Source: Deltaproteobacteria bacterium
GTDB taxonomy: Bacteria; Desulfobacterota; Desulfobulbia; Desulfobulbales; SURF-16
Assembly: GCA_029939635.1 (NCBI GenBank)
Contig: JAOZSN010000054.1
Span: 1-17,020 of the forward strand
Reading direction: 5' to 3'
Length of the DNA: 17,020 nt
This document shows positions 8,046-16,228 of the stretch, piece by piece. Within the stretch, counting starts at the first letter, position 1. Each line of letters opens with the position of its first letter. The position numbers were made by a program, and so were the translations under genes. Below the pieces are notes generated by a model that was given only the letters and a program-made list of their open reading frames with translations, was not told the DNA's origin and searched no databases.

Positions 8046-11000
8046 CTACTTCATCACCACCGAATTTTTATTAGACTTCTTGCCCTTGGTGGCAATATTA
8101 ACGTTCTGGCCAAAGCTTAATGGGCTGTCAGTATCATTGACGGTAATTCCTCGACCAGAGACGACATGGACATTACGTGCACTGCTGCCATTTTCAATGA
8201 TAACCGCGCCAGAGTTTGCCTCTGAATTTCTGCCAATAGCCACATTCACCGCAGCATGCCCCTTCACCCTGGTGGAAATAGTACCACGCACATTGGCATT
8301 ATTAATTTTTACCGAGCCCATATTGGCCTCAGCATTACGCCCTAATGCCACATTAGCAGCAGCACCCGACACCTTGGTGCTAATATTGCCATTGACCCGA
8401 CTGCCTGAGATGTTTGTTGAGGCCATATTGGCCTCGGCCCCTTTGCCAATGGCGATATTAGCGGCGGCACCAGTCACCTTATTGCTGATATTACCGCGCA
8501 CCCTGCTATTGCTGATATTCACCGAGGCTTGATTCGCAACGGCTCGATTGCCAATGGCAATATTGGCAGCTGCACCGGCAACCCGATTATTAATATTACC
8601 CTGTACCGTACTATTTTTGATATTCACCGCGGCCTGATTAGCTGTAGAACGGTTTCCGATAGCGATATTGGCAGCTGCACCAGCAACGGTATTGGTGGTG
8701 TTGCCACGCATTATACTGTTCTTCATATTTACCGCCGCCTGGTTGGCCGTTGACCTGTTACCAATGGCAATATTAGCTGCAGCACCGGCCACCGTATTGA
8801 CCGTACTGCCCTTTATCGTACTACTCTGCATATTTATGGCAGCCTGATTGGCTTTAGTGCGATTGCCAATGGCAATATTGGCAGCACCTCCTGCCACCGT
8901 GTTCACCGCCGCTCCAGATAAATTACTACTCTTCATATTCACCGCCGCCTGATTGGCAGTTGCCCGATTGCCAATGGCGATATTGGCGGCACCACCAGCC
9001 ACGGTGTTCACAGCAGCACCCTTAAGGTTACTGCCCTTCATATTTACCGCACCCTGATTGGCTGTGGCACGATTACCAATGGCAATATTGGCATTAGCAC
9101 CCGCAACGGTATTAACCGCAGCACCGCTTAAATTACTATTTTTCATATTCACACTGGCCTGGTTGGCAGTGGCTCGATTACCAAGGGCAATATTGGCGAC
9201 GCCACCGACAGCAGTGTTCACCACTGCGCCCTGCACACTACTCCCCTTCATAGATGTCGAAGCCTGATTGGCCGTAACCCGGTTACCAAGGGCAATATTT
9301 GTGGTAGCACCTGCCGCTGTATTCACCACAGCACCCTTGACATTACTGTTCTTCATATTCGCCGAGGCCACATTGCCCTTGGCCCTATTACCAAGCACAA
9401 GATTAGTAACCTGAGCACCAGCTGCAGTGTTAACAACTGCACCATGCACATTACTGCCTTTCATCTTGGTGGAGGCCATATTCGCCTCTACCTTATTGCC
9501 GATACCATAGTTAAGTACAGACGCCCCAGCGGCAGTGTTAATCACCGCGCCTTTCACATCACTGCCAGACATTTTTGTGCTGGCCATATTGGCCTCAACC
9601 TCATTTCCCAAACCAACATTTGCCACCGCAGCACCGGCAGCAGTATTAATCGTGGCACCAGTGAGCTTACTATTCTTCATATTGGTAGAGGCCATGGAGG
9701 CATCCACCTTATTGCCCAAGCCAACATTAACCACAACTGCACCAGCAGCTGTATTCAGGGAGGCACCCGTGACCTTACTGCCTTCCATCTTGGTGGAGGC
9801 CATATTAGCCTTGGTCTTATTGCCTAAACCAACATTAGTCATGATCCAACCACCGGCGGTATTGGTATTGGCCCCGGTGAGTTCACTCTTTTTCATGGAA
9901 CTGCTGGCCATATTGGCCTCAACTTCATTACCCAAGGCCACATTGGTCACCACTTGACCTCCTGAGGTATTAATGGTGGCCCCGGTGAGTTTACTGCCCT
10001 GCATAGATGACGAGGACATATTTGCCTTGGTTTTATTTCCCAAGGCCACATTGGTCACTACCTGGCCTCCAGCAGTATTGATGGTGGCTCCGATATGCTG
10101 GCTATCCTTCAGTTGGGCGGAGGACATATTGGCCTCAACCTTATTACCTAAACCAACATTGGTAACCACCTGACCACCAGCTGTATTCAACATAAGCCCA
10201 ATGGTTTTACTACCCTCCATTTTGGTGGAAGCCATATTGGCCTTAGTTTCATTACCCAAGGCCACATTGGTAACCACCTGACCGCCAGCCGTGTTTACTA
10301 AAATACCAACAGTCTGACTATCCTTCATGCTGGTGGAGGCCATATTAGCATCAATTTTGTTTCCTAAACCAACATTGGTCACCACCTGGCCAGCAGCTGT
10401 ATTAACCAAAATTCCAGCAGTTTTACTCCCCTCTGCCTTAGTAGAGGCCATATTGGCGTTCACTTTATTTCCTAGGCCAATATTGGTCACCACCTGTCCT
10501 GCGGCCGTATTCACAAGTATACCCGCAGTTTGACTGTCTTTGAGACTGGTTGAAGCCATGTTGGCATCCACCTTGTTACCCAAACCAACATTGGTCACCA
10601 CCTGGCCAGCAGCTGTATTAACCAAAATTCCAGCAGTTTTACTCCCCTCTGCCTTAGTAGAGGCCATATTGGCGTTCACTTTATTTCCTAGGCCAATATT
10701 GGTCACCACCTGTCCGGCAGCCGTGTTCACCAAAACACCGACAGTCTGGCTATCTTTCATGGTAGTGGAAGCCATATTGGCATCAACCTTATTGCCGAGA
10801 CCAACATTGGTTACAACCTTACCAGCACTGGTATTGACCATGGCAGCAATACCCTTACTTCCTTTCATGTTTGTCGACGCCATGTTGACATTCACCTTAT
10901 TACCAACACCAACATTGGTTACCACCTGGCCAGCAGAAGTATTTACCAATGCGCCAATGATCTGGCTACCCTCCATATTTGTCGATGCCATATTGGCATT

Positions 11001-13196
11001 GACCTTATTGCCTACCCCGACATTGGTCATAACCTTTCCAGCACTGGTATTCACCGCCGCCCCAAGGAACTTACTCTCCTTCATATTTGTTGATGCCATG
11101 TTGGCATCAACCTTATTTCCCACACCAACACTAGTCACCACCTTGCCAGCAGAGGTGTTAACCATGGCTCCCAGGGCCTGACTGCCTTCCATGCTGGTTG
11201 AGGCCATATTAGCCCGGGTTTTATTTCCCACGGCAACATTAGTCTGCGTATCGCCAACTGAGGTGTTTACTGCCGCACCTAGCAGAGCACTCTTCTTCAT
11301 CTGAGTGGTGGCCAAATTAGCTTCTGTTTTATTACCTACAGCAACATTGGTAATAGTCTTGCCCTTTACCGTATTTACTGCAGCCCCAAGCATTGCAGAA
11401 TCTTCCATGGAGGTGGAAGCCAGATTAGCCTTTGTCTTATTGCCCACCGCCACATTAGTTTGGGTATCACCAACCAGGGTATTTACTGATGCCCCCAACA
11501 CCTTACTGTCCTTCATCTGGGTAGATGCCATATTAGCCTGGGTCTCATTACCTACAGCTACATTGGTAAGGGTTTTACCCTTTACTGTATTGACGTTGGC
11601 ACCAATAAGAACAGAACCATTAATCACATTTGAGGCCTGATTGGCCTTGGTCTTGTTACCCACTGCCACATTAGTAATGGTTTCCCCCTTGAGGGTATTG
11701 ACTGAAGCACCAAGAACCGTGCTCTTCTCCATGGTGGTGGAGGCCATATTGGCATCACTCTTATTACCTACCGCCACATTGGTTAAGGTCTTGCCTTCCA
11801 TGGTATTGACCGAGGCACCCAGAAGCGTACTCTTCTTCAGAGTAATGGAGGTCATCCTGGCTCCTGTTTCATTGCCCAAAGCAACATTGGTGAGGGTCTT
11901 GCCCTTATTTTTATTCACCACTGCCCCAATAACAGTACTATCCTTTATAGTGGTAGACGCCATATCGGCATCCACCTTACGCCCCACCGCCACATTGGTC
12001 AGGGTATCACCTTCAAGGGTATTCACCGTTGCCCCAACGACAGTACTGCCTTCCATGCTGGTCGCGGTCATATTGGCCCCAGCATCAATACCCACCGCCA
12101 CATTAGTGGCCGTTTTGCCCTTAGTACTATTATTAAAGGAACCAATGGCCGTTGATTTTTTCATTGAGGTAGCGGTCATATTAGCATTGGCATTATGACC
12201 AACGGCAACATTGGTGAGTGTTTCACCTTCCTGCTTATTGGCAATATTACCAACCATAATGGTGCTATCAATATCTGTAGAACCGAGATTAGCATTGCTC
12301 TTATTGCCCACCGCAACACTGGTCACTGTCTTACCCTTGACGGTATTCGTCATGGTACCAAGAACTTTACTCTTATTGATATTGGTAGAGGCGGTTGTGG
12401 CATTACTATTGACCCCCACCGCCACGTTGGTGATGGTATCAGCCTCCTGGCTACTGCTTATCTTACCAATAGCAATACTGTTGCTGATAGTGGAAGAGCC
12501 TGTACTAGCCTTACTGTTGATACCAACCGAGACATTGGTGAGTGTTTTGGCCTTGGTGCTGTTGCTGAGGGGAGCACGAACCTTACTCTTGCTAATAGAG
12601 GTAGACCCCATGGTGGCAATACTGTTTACTCCCACGGCCACATTGGTTAGCGCCTCACCTTCAACCGTATTAGTAACCTTGCTGGCCACTGTACTATTCT
12701 GCACATCAGTGGAACCTATTTTGGCCCCAGCCTTTACGCCAACGGCAACATTGGTCACGGACTTACCTTTGACCTTATTTGAGATAGGTGCAGAAACCTT
12801 ACTTTTGCCAATATTAGTGGAGACCATAGTGGCATCAGAAGAGGCTCCCACTGCCACATTGGTCAGAGTATCCCCCTGGAGATCATTACTTATCTTTCCA
12901 GAGACCTTGCTGCCAGATACCGAGGTAGAACCAAGATTGGCCTTGGATTTGAGCCCAACCGCAACATTGGTGGCAGTTTTACCCTTGATAGTGGTAGAGA
13001 CTGTCCCCACCGTACTATCTTCTTTAATGGTGGTATTATCCAGGGTTGCTGTACTACCAGATCCCACCGCAACATTTGTACTCGTACCCACCTTAATGTC
13101 CTTGGTGATACTACCCTTTACTTCCGAAGCGGAGGAGGAAGAGGCAACAGCCAGGCTTAGAAAACTACAACAGAGTAATTTTTGATACAGTTTCAT
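8046..13196 (-). CDS. Giant exported protein of 46 tandem 36/35-residue repeats, unknown function
   Basis: Read from the ATG at 13196, this gene encodes 1716 residues. I prefer that start because GGGGA lies six bases before it; an in-frame ATG at 13202 abuts the same GGGGA and has a poorer site. Residues 1-23 form a Sec signal peptide (basic start, hydrophobic core, SSSSASE cleavage region). Repeats fill residues 41-1650, followed by a final diverged unit and a tail ending in basic KGKKSNKNSVVMK. The typical unit opens N-V-A-V-G-N, continues with A-N-M-A-S-T around positions 10-15, S at 20, G at 24, VNT at 27-29 and G at 32. The only cysteines are in the signal peptide; tryptophan occurs once and other aromatics are very rare. 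Regular glycines and alternating small/hydrophobic residues suggest a beta-solenoid or beta-roll fibre. I found no LPXTG, YadA-type anchor, autotransporter barrel or type 1 secretion repeat. A surface or secreted structural role is inferred; I do not recognise the family. Confidence 0.85.
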   Translation of the reverse strand: MKLYQKLLCCSFLSLAVASSSSASEVKGSITKDIKVGTSTNVAVGSGSTATLDNTTIKEDSTVGTVSTTIKGKTATNVAVGLKSKANLGSTSVSGSKVSGKISNDLQGDTLTNVAVGASSDATMVSTNIGKSKVSAPISNKVKGKSVTNVAVGVKAGAKIGSTDVQNSTVASKVTNTVEGEALTNVAVGVNSIATMGSTSISKSKVRAPLSNSTKAKTLTNVSVGINSKASTGSSTISNSIAIGKISSSQEADTITNVAVGVNSNATTASTNINKSKVLGTMTNTVKGKTVTSVAVGNKSNANLGSTDIDSTIMVGNIANKQEGETLTNVAVGHNANANMTATSMKKSTAIGSFNNSTKGKTATNVAVGIDAGANMTATSMEGSTVVGATVNTLEGDTLTNVAVGRKVDADMASTTIKDSTVIGAVVNKNKGKTLTNVALGNETGARMTSITLKKSTLLGASVNTMEGKTLTNVAVGNKSDANMASTTMEKSTVLGASVNTLKGETITNVAVGNKTKANQASNVINGSVLIGANVNTVKGKTLTNVAVGNETQANMASTQMKDSKVLGASVNTLVGDTQTNVAVGNKTKANLASTSMEDSAMLGAAVNTVKGKTITNVAVGNKTEANLATTQMKKSALLGAAVNTSVGDTQTNVAVGNKTRANMASTSMEGSQALGAMVNTSAGKVVTSVGVGNKVDANMASTNMKESKFLGAAVNTSAGKVMTNVGVGNKVNANMASTNMEGSQIIGALVNTSAGQVVTNVGVGNKVNVNMASTNMKGSKGIAAMVNTSAGKVVTNVGLGNKVDANMASTTMKDSQTVGVLVNTAAGQVVTNIGLGNKVNANMASTKAEGSKTAGILVNTAAGQVVTNVGLGNKVDANMASTSLKDSQTAGILVNTAAGQVVTNIGLGNKVNANMASTKAEGSKTAGILVNTAAGQVVTNVGLGNKIDANMASTSMKDSQTVGILVNTAGGQVVTNVALGNETKANMASTKMEGSKTIGLMLNTAGGQVVTNVGLGNKVEANMSSAQLKDSQHIGATINTAGGQVVTNVALGNKTKANMSSSSMQGSKLTGATINTSGGQVVTNVALGNEVEANMASSSMKKSELTGANTNTAGGWIMTNVGLGNKTKANMASTKMEGSKVTGASLNTAAGAVVVNVGLGNKVDASMASTNMKNSKLTGATINTAAGAAVANVGLGNEVEANMASTKMSGSDVKGAVINTAAGASVLNYGIGNKVEANMASTKMKGSNVHGAVVNTAAGAQVTNLVLGNRAKGNVASANMKNSNVKGAVVNTAAGATTNIALGNRVTANQASTSMKGSSVQGAVVNTAVGGVANIALGNRATANQASVNMKNSNLSGAAVNTVAGANANIAIGNRATANQGAVNMKGSNLKGAAVNTVAGGAANIAIGNRATANQAAVNMKSSNLSGAAVNTVAGGAANIAIGNRTKANQAAINMQSSTIKGSTVNTVAGAAANIAIGNRSTANQAAVNMKNSIMRGNTTNTVAGAAANIAIGNRSTANQAAVNIKNSTVQGNINNRVAGAAANIAIGNRAVANQASVNISNSRVRGNISNKVTGAAANIAIGKGAEANMASTNISGSRVNGNISTKVSGAAANVALGRNAEANMGSVKINNANVRGTISTRVKGHAAVNVAIGRNSEANSGAVIIENGSSARNVHVVSGRGITVNDTDSPLSFGQNVNIATKGKKSNKNSVVMK
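8247..13076 (-). repeat. Tandem coding array: 45 full units of 108 or 105 bases
   Basis: The array encodes, in translation order, 34 units of 36 residues (108 bases), then ten of 35 residues (105 bases), then one of 36; a 46th diverged unit continues to about 8190. The arithmetic closes exactly: 40 leader residues plus 1224, 350, 36 and 66 gives 1716. Glycine at unit position 5 is invariant in all 46. Position 1 is Asn in all but two (units 8 and 19, Ser). The change from 36 to 35 comes from one residue lost at the unit end (AGAQVTN becoming AGATTN). Unit sequence drifts in blocks: NVAVG early, NVGLG in the middle, NIAIG late. Confidence 0.95.
10366..10715 (-). repeat. Perfect 134-base direct repeat at a 216-base offset inside the array
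   Basis: Bases 10366-10499 and 10582-10715 are identical over 134 positions by direct comparison. They contain units 25 and 23, whose 36 residues are identical. The 216-base offset is exactly two units, and units 22, 24 and 26 between and around them also resemble one another. This indicates a recent duplication or gene conversion of a two-unit block, when most other units have diverged considerably. Confidence 0.93.
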
Positions 13197-13297
13197 TAGC
13201 ATTCCCCGAACATCTCATATTTATCGAAAGAAAAGACCATTTCCTTACCAGAAAAAGGCATGGTGGTGCCCTGACAGATTTCACCTATTACTTTGTC

Positions 13298-13327
13298 AGT
13301 ATCCATAAAAAAGCAACAGAAAGTCAA
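13298..13327 (-). promoter_or_regulatory. Candidate promoter of the giant repeat-protein gene
   Basis: On the minus strand, TTGACT (13322-13327, five of six) and GATACT (13298-13303, four of six) are 18 bases apart, within the 221-base gap between sdhB and the giant gene. The leader would be about 95 bases. A possible operator or leader stem, CTGACA (13271-13276) with TGTCAG (13294-13299), lies at its downstream edge. A second -10-like TATACT sits at 13346-13351 but lacks a -35. The gap holds no gene that I can see. Confidence 0.4.
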
Positions 13328-13410
13328 ACTCTTATGCGGAAAAATAGTATAAATAGAAAAAAATTGAGAGGCGCATGATAGAGATTGTGAGGAGCACCAT
13401 CGTGGGATCA

Positions 13411-13440
13411 GAAACAGAAAGGGCTATGAGACCATAGCCC
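13411..13440 (-). terminator. Rho-independent-type terminator overlapping the sdhB stop
   Basis: GGGCTATG and CATAGCCC (13421-13440) form a perfect 8-base-pair stem with a 4-base loop. On the minus strand it is followed by TTTCTGTTTC (13411-13420). The stem includes the last codons and the TAG of sdhB (13424-13426). The T tract is interrupted, so efficiency is uncertain, but placement at the operon end fits a terminator. Confidence 0.7.
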
Positions 13441-14182
13441 GGAGAAACTCACGGTTGAGACGGGCAATATTACTGATAGAGATAGACTTTGGGCAGACAG
13501 CCTCACATTCCCGCTCATTAGTGCAACTACCAAAACCCAAAGCATCAGCCTTGCGCACCATATTGAGGGCACGCTCTTTACGTTCAGGATCACCCTGTGG
13601 CAACAGAGCAAGTTGCGAAACCTTACCCGAAACAAAAAGCATGGCCGAGGCATTAGGACACGCTGCCACACAGGCACCACAGCCAATACAGGCCGCCGCA
13701 TCCATGGCAGCCTCAGCGTGTTTTTGGGCAATGGGCAGGGCATTAGCATCAGGCGCACCACCACTGTTCACCGACACATAGCCACCCTCCTGAATAATAC
13801 CATCCAGGGCAGAACGATCCACAACCAGGTCACGCACCAAAGGAAAGGCACGGGCCCGGAAGGGTTCAATGACAAGGGTATCACCACTTTTGAAATGACG
13901 CATATGGAGCTGACACAAGGTAGTGCCAGACTCAGGCCCATGGGCCTGACCATTGACCACAGCCCCACACATACCACATATGCCCTCACGACAATCATGA
14001 TCAAAGGCCACGGGCTCATCACCTGTATGGGTCAGCTGTTCATTTAAGACATCCAGCATCTCCAAAAATGACATATCAGTAGATATATCACGCAGGCTAT
14101 AAGAGGCCAGGGCACCCTTAGCCGTAGCATTTTCCTGACGCCAAACCTTGATGATGAGATGAATAGTGATTGATTTCTGCAT
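13424..14182 (-). CDS. sdhB: Succinate dehydrogenase/fumarate reductase iron-sulfur subunit
   Basis: This subunit passes electrons from the flavoprotein to the membrane quinone through three clusters. I start it at the ATG at 14182, giving 252 residues, with GGTGA upstream. An in-frame GTG at 14194 would give 256 residues but lacks a ribosome-binding site. In the 256-residue numbering, the [2Fe-2S] ligands are C68, C73, C76 and C94 (DCREGICGMC). The [4Fe-4S] ligands are C169, C172 and C175 (CIGCGAC) with C234. The [3Fe-4S] ligands are C179, C224 and C230. Spacing equals that of E. coli SdhB, so all clusters should form. It is the last gene of sdhCAB, in the cytoplasmic arm of the complex. The gap to sdhA is filled by a long palindrome. 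Confidence 0.95.
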   Translation of the reverse strand: MQKSITIHLIIKVWRQENATAKGALASYSLRDISTDMSFLEMLDVLNEQLTHTGDEPVAFDHDCREGICGMCGAVVNGQAHGPESGTTLCQLHMRHFKSGDTLVIEPFRARAFPLVRDLVVDRSALDGIIQEGGYVSVNSGGAPDANALPIAQKHAEAAMDAAACIGCGACVAACPNASAMLFVSGKVSQLALLPQGDPERKERALNMVRKADALGFGSCTNERECEAVCPKSISISNIARLNREFLRAMVS

Positions 14183-14206
14183 AGTTTTTTTCACCAGAGG
14201 TGCATA

Positions 14207-14313
14207 GTAAAAGTTGTCCAGTGCCTTAAATTCGTTCGTTTGGGCATTCGAACAATAGTGAGCTATGTGAGAAGGCCCAAACGGACGAAGATGAGGTGCT
14301 GGACAACTTTTAC
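14207..14313. repeat. 107-base imperfect palindrome filling the sdhA-sdhB gap
   Basis: Arms 14207-14254 and 14266-14313 are reverse complements at 39 of 48 positions, with an 11-base loop. The outer 15 bases (GTAAAAGTTGTCCAG) pair perfectly, and an inner run around CGTTTGGGC also pairs. The element begins one base after the sdhA stop and ends 24 bases before the sdhB ATG, leaving just the ribosome-binding region. In RNA it would fold into a long hairpin between the two cistrons. No clear target-site duplication flanks it. It could be a MITE-like insertion or an mRNA-stability/processing element. Confidence 0.88.
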
Positions 14314-14314
14314 C

Positions 14315-16228
14315 TTATTTATAACTTCGTTGGCTAGGTGTGACATTTTCAAAGGAGAGTTCTTCCTTGTGCAATTTCGGAGCAGTATCCTGCCCCTGGT
14401 ATTGCCAGGCCGCAACATAGGAAAATTTATCATCATCGCGCAAGGCTTCATTTTCTGCAGTCTGGCTCTCCTCACGCAGATGGCACCCACACGACTCTTC
14501 ACGCGCCAGGGCATCATGAACCATGATTTCGCCAAATTCAAGAAAATCCGCCACCCGTCCAGCCCGTTCCAAGGTCTGATTAAACTCAGCCCCCTGACCT
14601 GTTACAAGGCCATTAGACCAAAACTCTGCACGAATCTCTGGAATCTTCGTCAAGGCCCTTTGTAAGCCAACCTTGTTCCGCGCCATGCCGCACTCATCCC
14701 ACAATAATGCCCCAAGCTCCTTATGAAAATCATCCACAGTGCGCTTACCTTTCAGGGCTAGAAGCTGGTTCAACTTGCTATCAGCCTGCTGCTGGGCTTC
14801 TGTAAAGGCATCCCCCCCAACCTGCACCTGGTCGTGAGAGGTCTTGGCTAAATAATTACCAATGGTATAGGGCAGGATAAAATAGCCATCAGCCAGACCC
14901 TGCATAAGGGCACTGGCACCAAGACGATTCGCGCCATGATCTGAAAAATTAGCCTCCCCAAGCACAAAGAGTCCTGGAATGGTACTCATCAGATCATAAT
15001 CAACCCAGAGACCACCCATGGTATAATGGACGGCAGGATAAATCATCATTGGTTCAGTCAATGGATTTTTGTCAGTGATTTTCTCATACATCTGGAAAAG
15101 ATTGCCATACTTCTTCATAATGGTGGCCTGCCCATCACGGGCAATGGCCTCATCAAAATCCAGATAGACTGCCAAGTTGGTCTCCCCTACCCCCTTGCCA
15201 AGATCACATTGCTCCTTGGCATTACGTGAGGCCACATCACGGGGTACCAGATTACCAAAGCTGGGATATTTTTGTTCCAGATAATAATCGCGCTCATTCT
15301 CCAGAATATCAGCAGGGGGTCTGTTATCTCCCTTCTTCTTCGGCACCCAGACCCGGCCATCGTTACGCAGACTCTCACTCATCAGGGTAAGCTTGGACTG
15401 GTAATCACCATGCACCGGAATACAGGTGGGATGGATCTGCACATAGCAGGGATTTGCCATCATAGCCCCTCGCTTATAGGCCCGAAAGGCAGCAGTGACA
15501 TTAGAGGCCATGGCATTGGTGGAGAGATAAAAGGCATTCCCATAGCCACCAGTGGCCAGCACCACGGCATGACCACCATATTGTTCCAACTCACCAGTAA
15601 TCAGATTACGAACAATAATGCCCCGAGCCTGACCATCTTCCAGGACAAGATCGAGCATCTCGCGGCGGGTGAACATGGTCACCTTACCCAGTTTAATCTG
15701 CCGAGACAGACTAGAGTAGGCACCCAAAAGTAACTGCTGACCAGTTTGACCACGGGCATAAAAAGTACGCGACACCTGGGCACCACCAAAGGAACGATTG
15801 GCTAACTGGCCACCATATTCTCTGGCAAAGGGCACGCCTTGGGCCACACATTGATCAATGATATTATTACTCACTTGGGCCAGGCGATAGACATTGGCCT
15901 CACGGGAGCGAAAATCACCGCCCTTAATGGTGTCGTAAAAGAGACGAAAAATGGAATCACCATCATTCTGATAGTTCTTGGCCGCATTAATGCCACCTTG
16001 AGCAGCAATGGAATGAGCCCGGCGCGGTGAATCCTGGATAGTAAAACAGCTGACATTATAGCCCAACTCAGCCAGAGTGGCGGCAGCGGAAGCACCGGCC
16101 AGTCCTGAACCAACCACAATAACATTATATTTACGCTTATTGGCTGGATTAACCAGTTTAGACTGGAAACAATGGCTATCCCATTTATCAGCCAAGGGGC
16201 CGCTGGGTATTTTGGCATTGAGTATCAT
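14315..16228 (-). CDS. sdhA: Succinate dehydrogenase/fumarate reductase flavoprotein subunit
   Basis: This 637-residue subunit interconverts succinate and fumarate on a covalently bound FAD. Landmarks: the dinucleotide fold VVGSGLAGASAA (38-49), the flavinylation histidine H72 in HSIAAQGGINA, the substrate-side H266 in QIHPT, catalytic arginines in VPRDVASR (R330/R335), H401 in HYTMGGLWVD, and GANRLGASALMQG (432-444). The length and N-terminus fit the Bacteroidetes/epsilon- and deltaproteobacterial type rather than the E. coli type. Its ATG overlaps the sdhC stop by four bases (ATGA), indicating translational coupling. Which direction the enzyme runs is not readable from sequence. In an anaerobe it could be fumarate reductase, or succinate oxidation driven by the proton potential through menaquinone. 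Confidence 0.96.
   Translation of the reverse strand: MILNAKIPSGPLADKWDSHCFQSKLVNPANKRKYNVIVVGSGLAGASAAATLAELGYNVSCFTIQDSPRRAHSIAAQGGINAAKNYQNDGDSIFRLFYDTIKGGDFRSREANVYRLAQVSNNIIDQCVAQGVPFAREYGGQLANRSFGGAQVSRTFYARGQTGQQLLLGAYSSLSRQIKLGKVTMFTRREMLDLVLEDGQARGIIVRNLITGELEQYGGHAVVLATGGYGNAFYLSTNAMASNVTAAFRAYKRGAMMANPCYVQIHPTCIPVHGDYQSKLTLMSESLRNDGRVWVPKKKGDNRPPADILENERDYYLEQKYPSFGNLVPRDVASRNAKEQCDLGKGVGETNLAVYLDFDEAIARDGQATIMKKYGNLFQMYEKITDKNPLTEPMMIYPAVHYTMGGLWVDYDLMSTIPGLFVLGEANFSDHGANRLGASALMQGLADGYFILPYTIGNYLAKTSHDQVQVGGDAFTEAQQQADSKLNQLLALKGKRTVDDFHKELGALLWDECGMARNKVGLQRALTKIPEIRAEFWSNGLVTGQGAEFNQTLERAGRVADFLEFGEIMVHDALAREESCGCHLREESQTAENEALRDDDKFSYVAAWQYQGQDTAPKLHKEELSFENVTPSQRSYK

Noticed and set aside
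8247..13076. CRISPR array or non-coding satellite
   Set aside because: Units are contiguous without spacers, all keep one reading frame, and differences between units are largely conservative at the protein level.
8529..13185. Many long plus-strand open frames opposite the giant gene, the longest 324 codons at 12211-13185
   Set aside because: They are antisense shadows of the repeats: the same codons recur, so absence of stops in one unit carries over to the rest. They lack signal peptides, ribosome-binding sites and family resemblance.
13203..13423. Riboswitch (for example c-di-GMP type) in the leader of the giant gene
   Set aside because: Only a small GGCA/TGCC hairpin and a 6-base-pair stem with a 17-base loop are visible; none of the conserved riboswitch core sequences are present.
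14263..14665. Frames on both strands over the palindrome and the sdhA 3' end
   Set aside because: They lie in other frames of sdhA and have no independent support.
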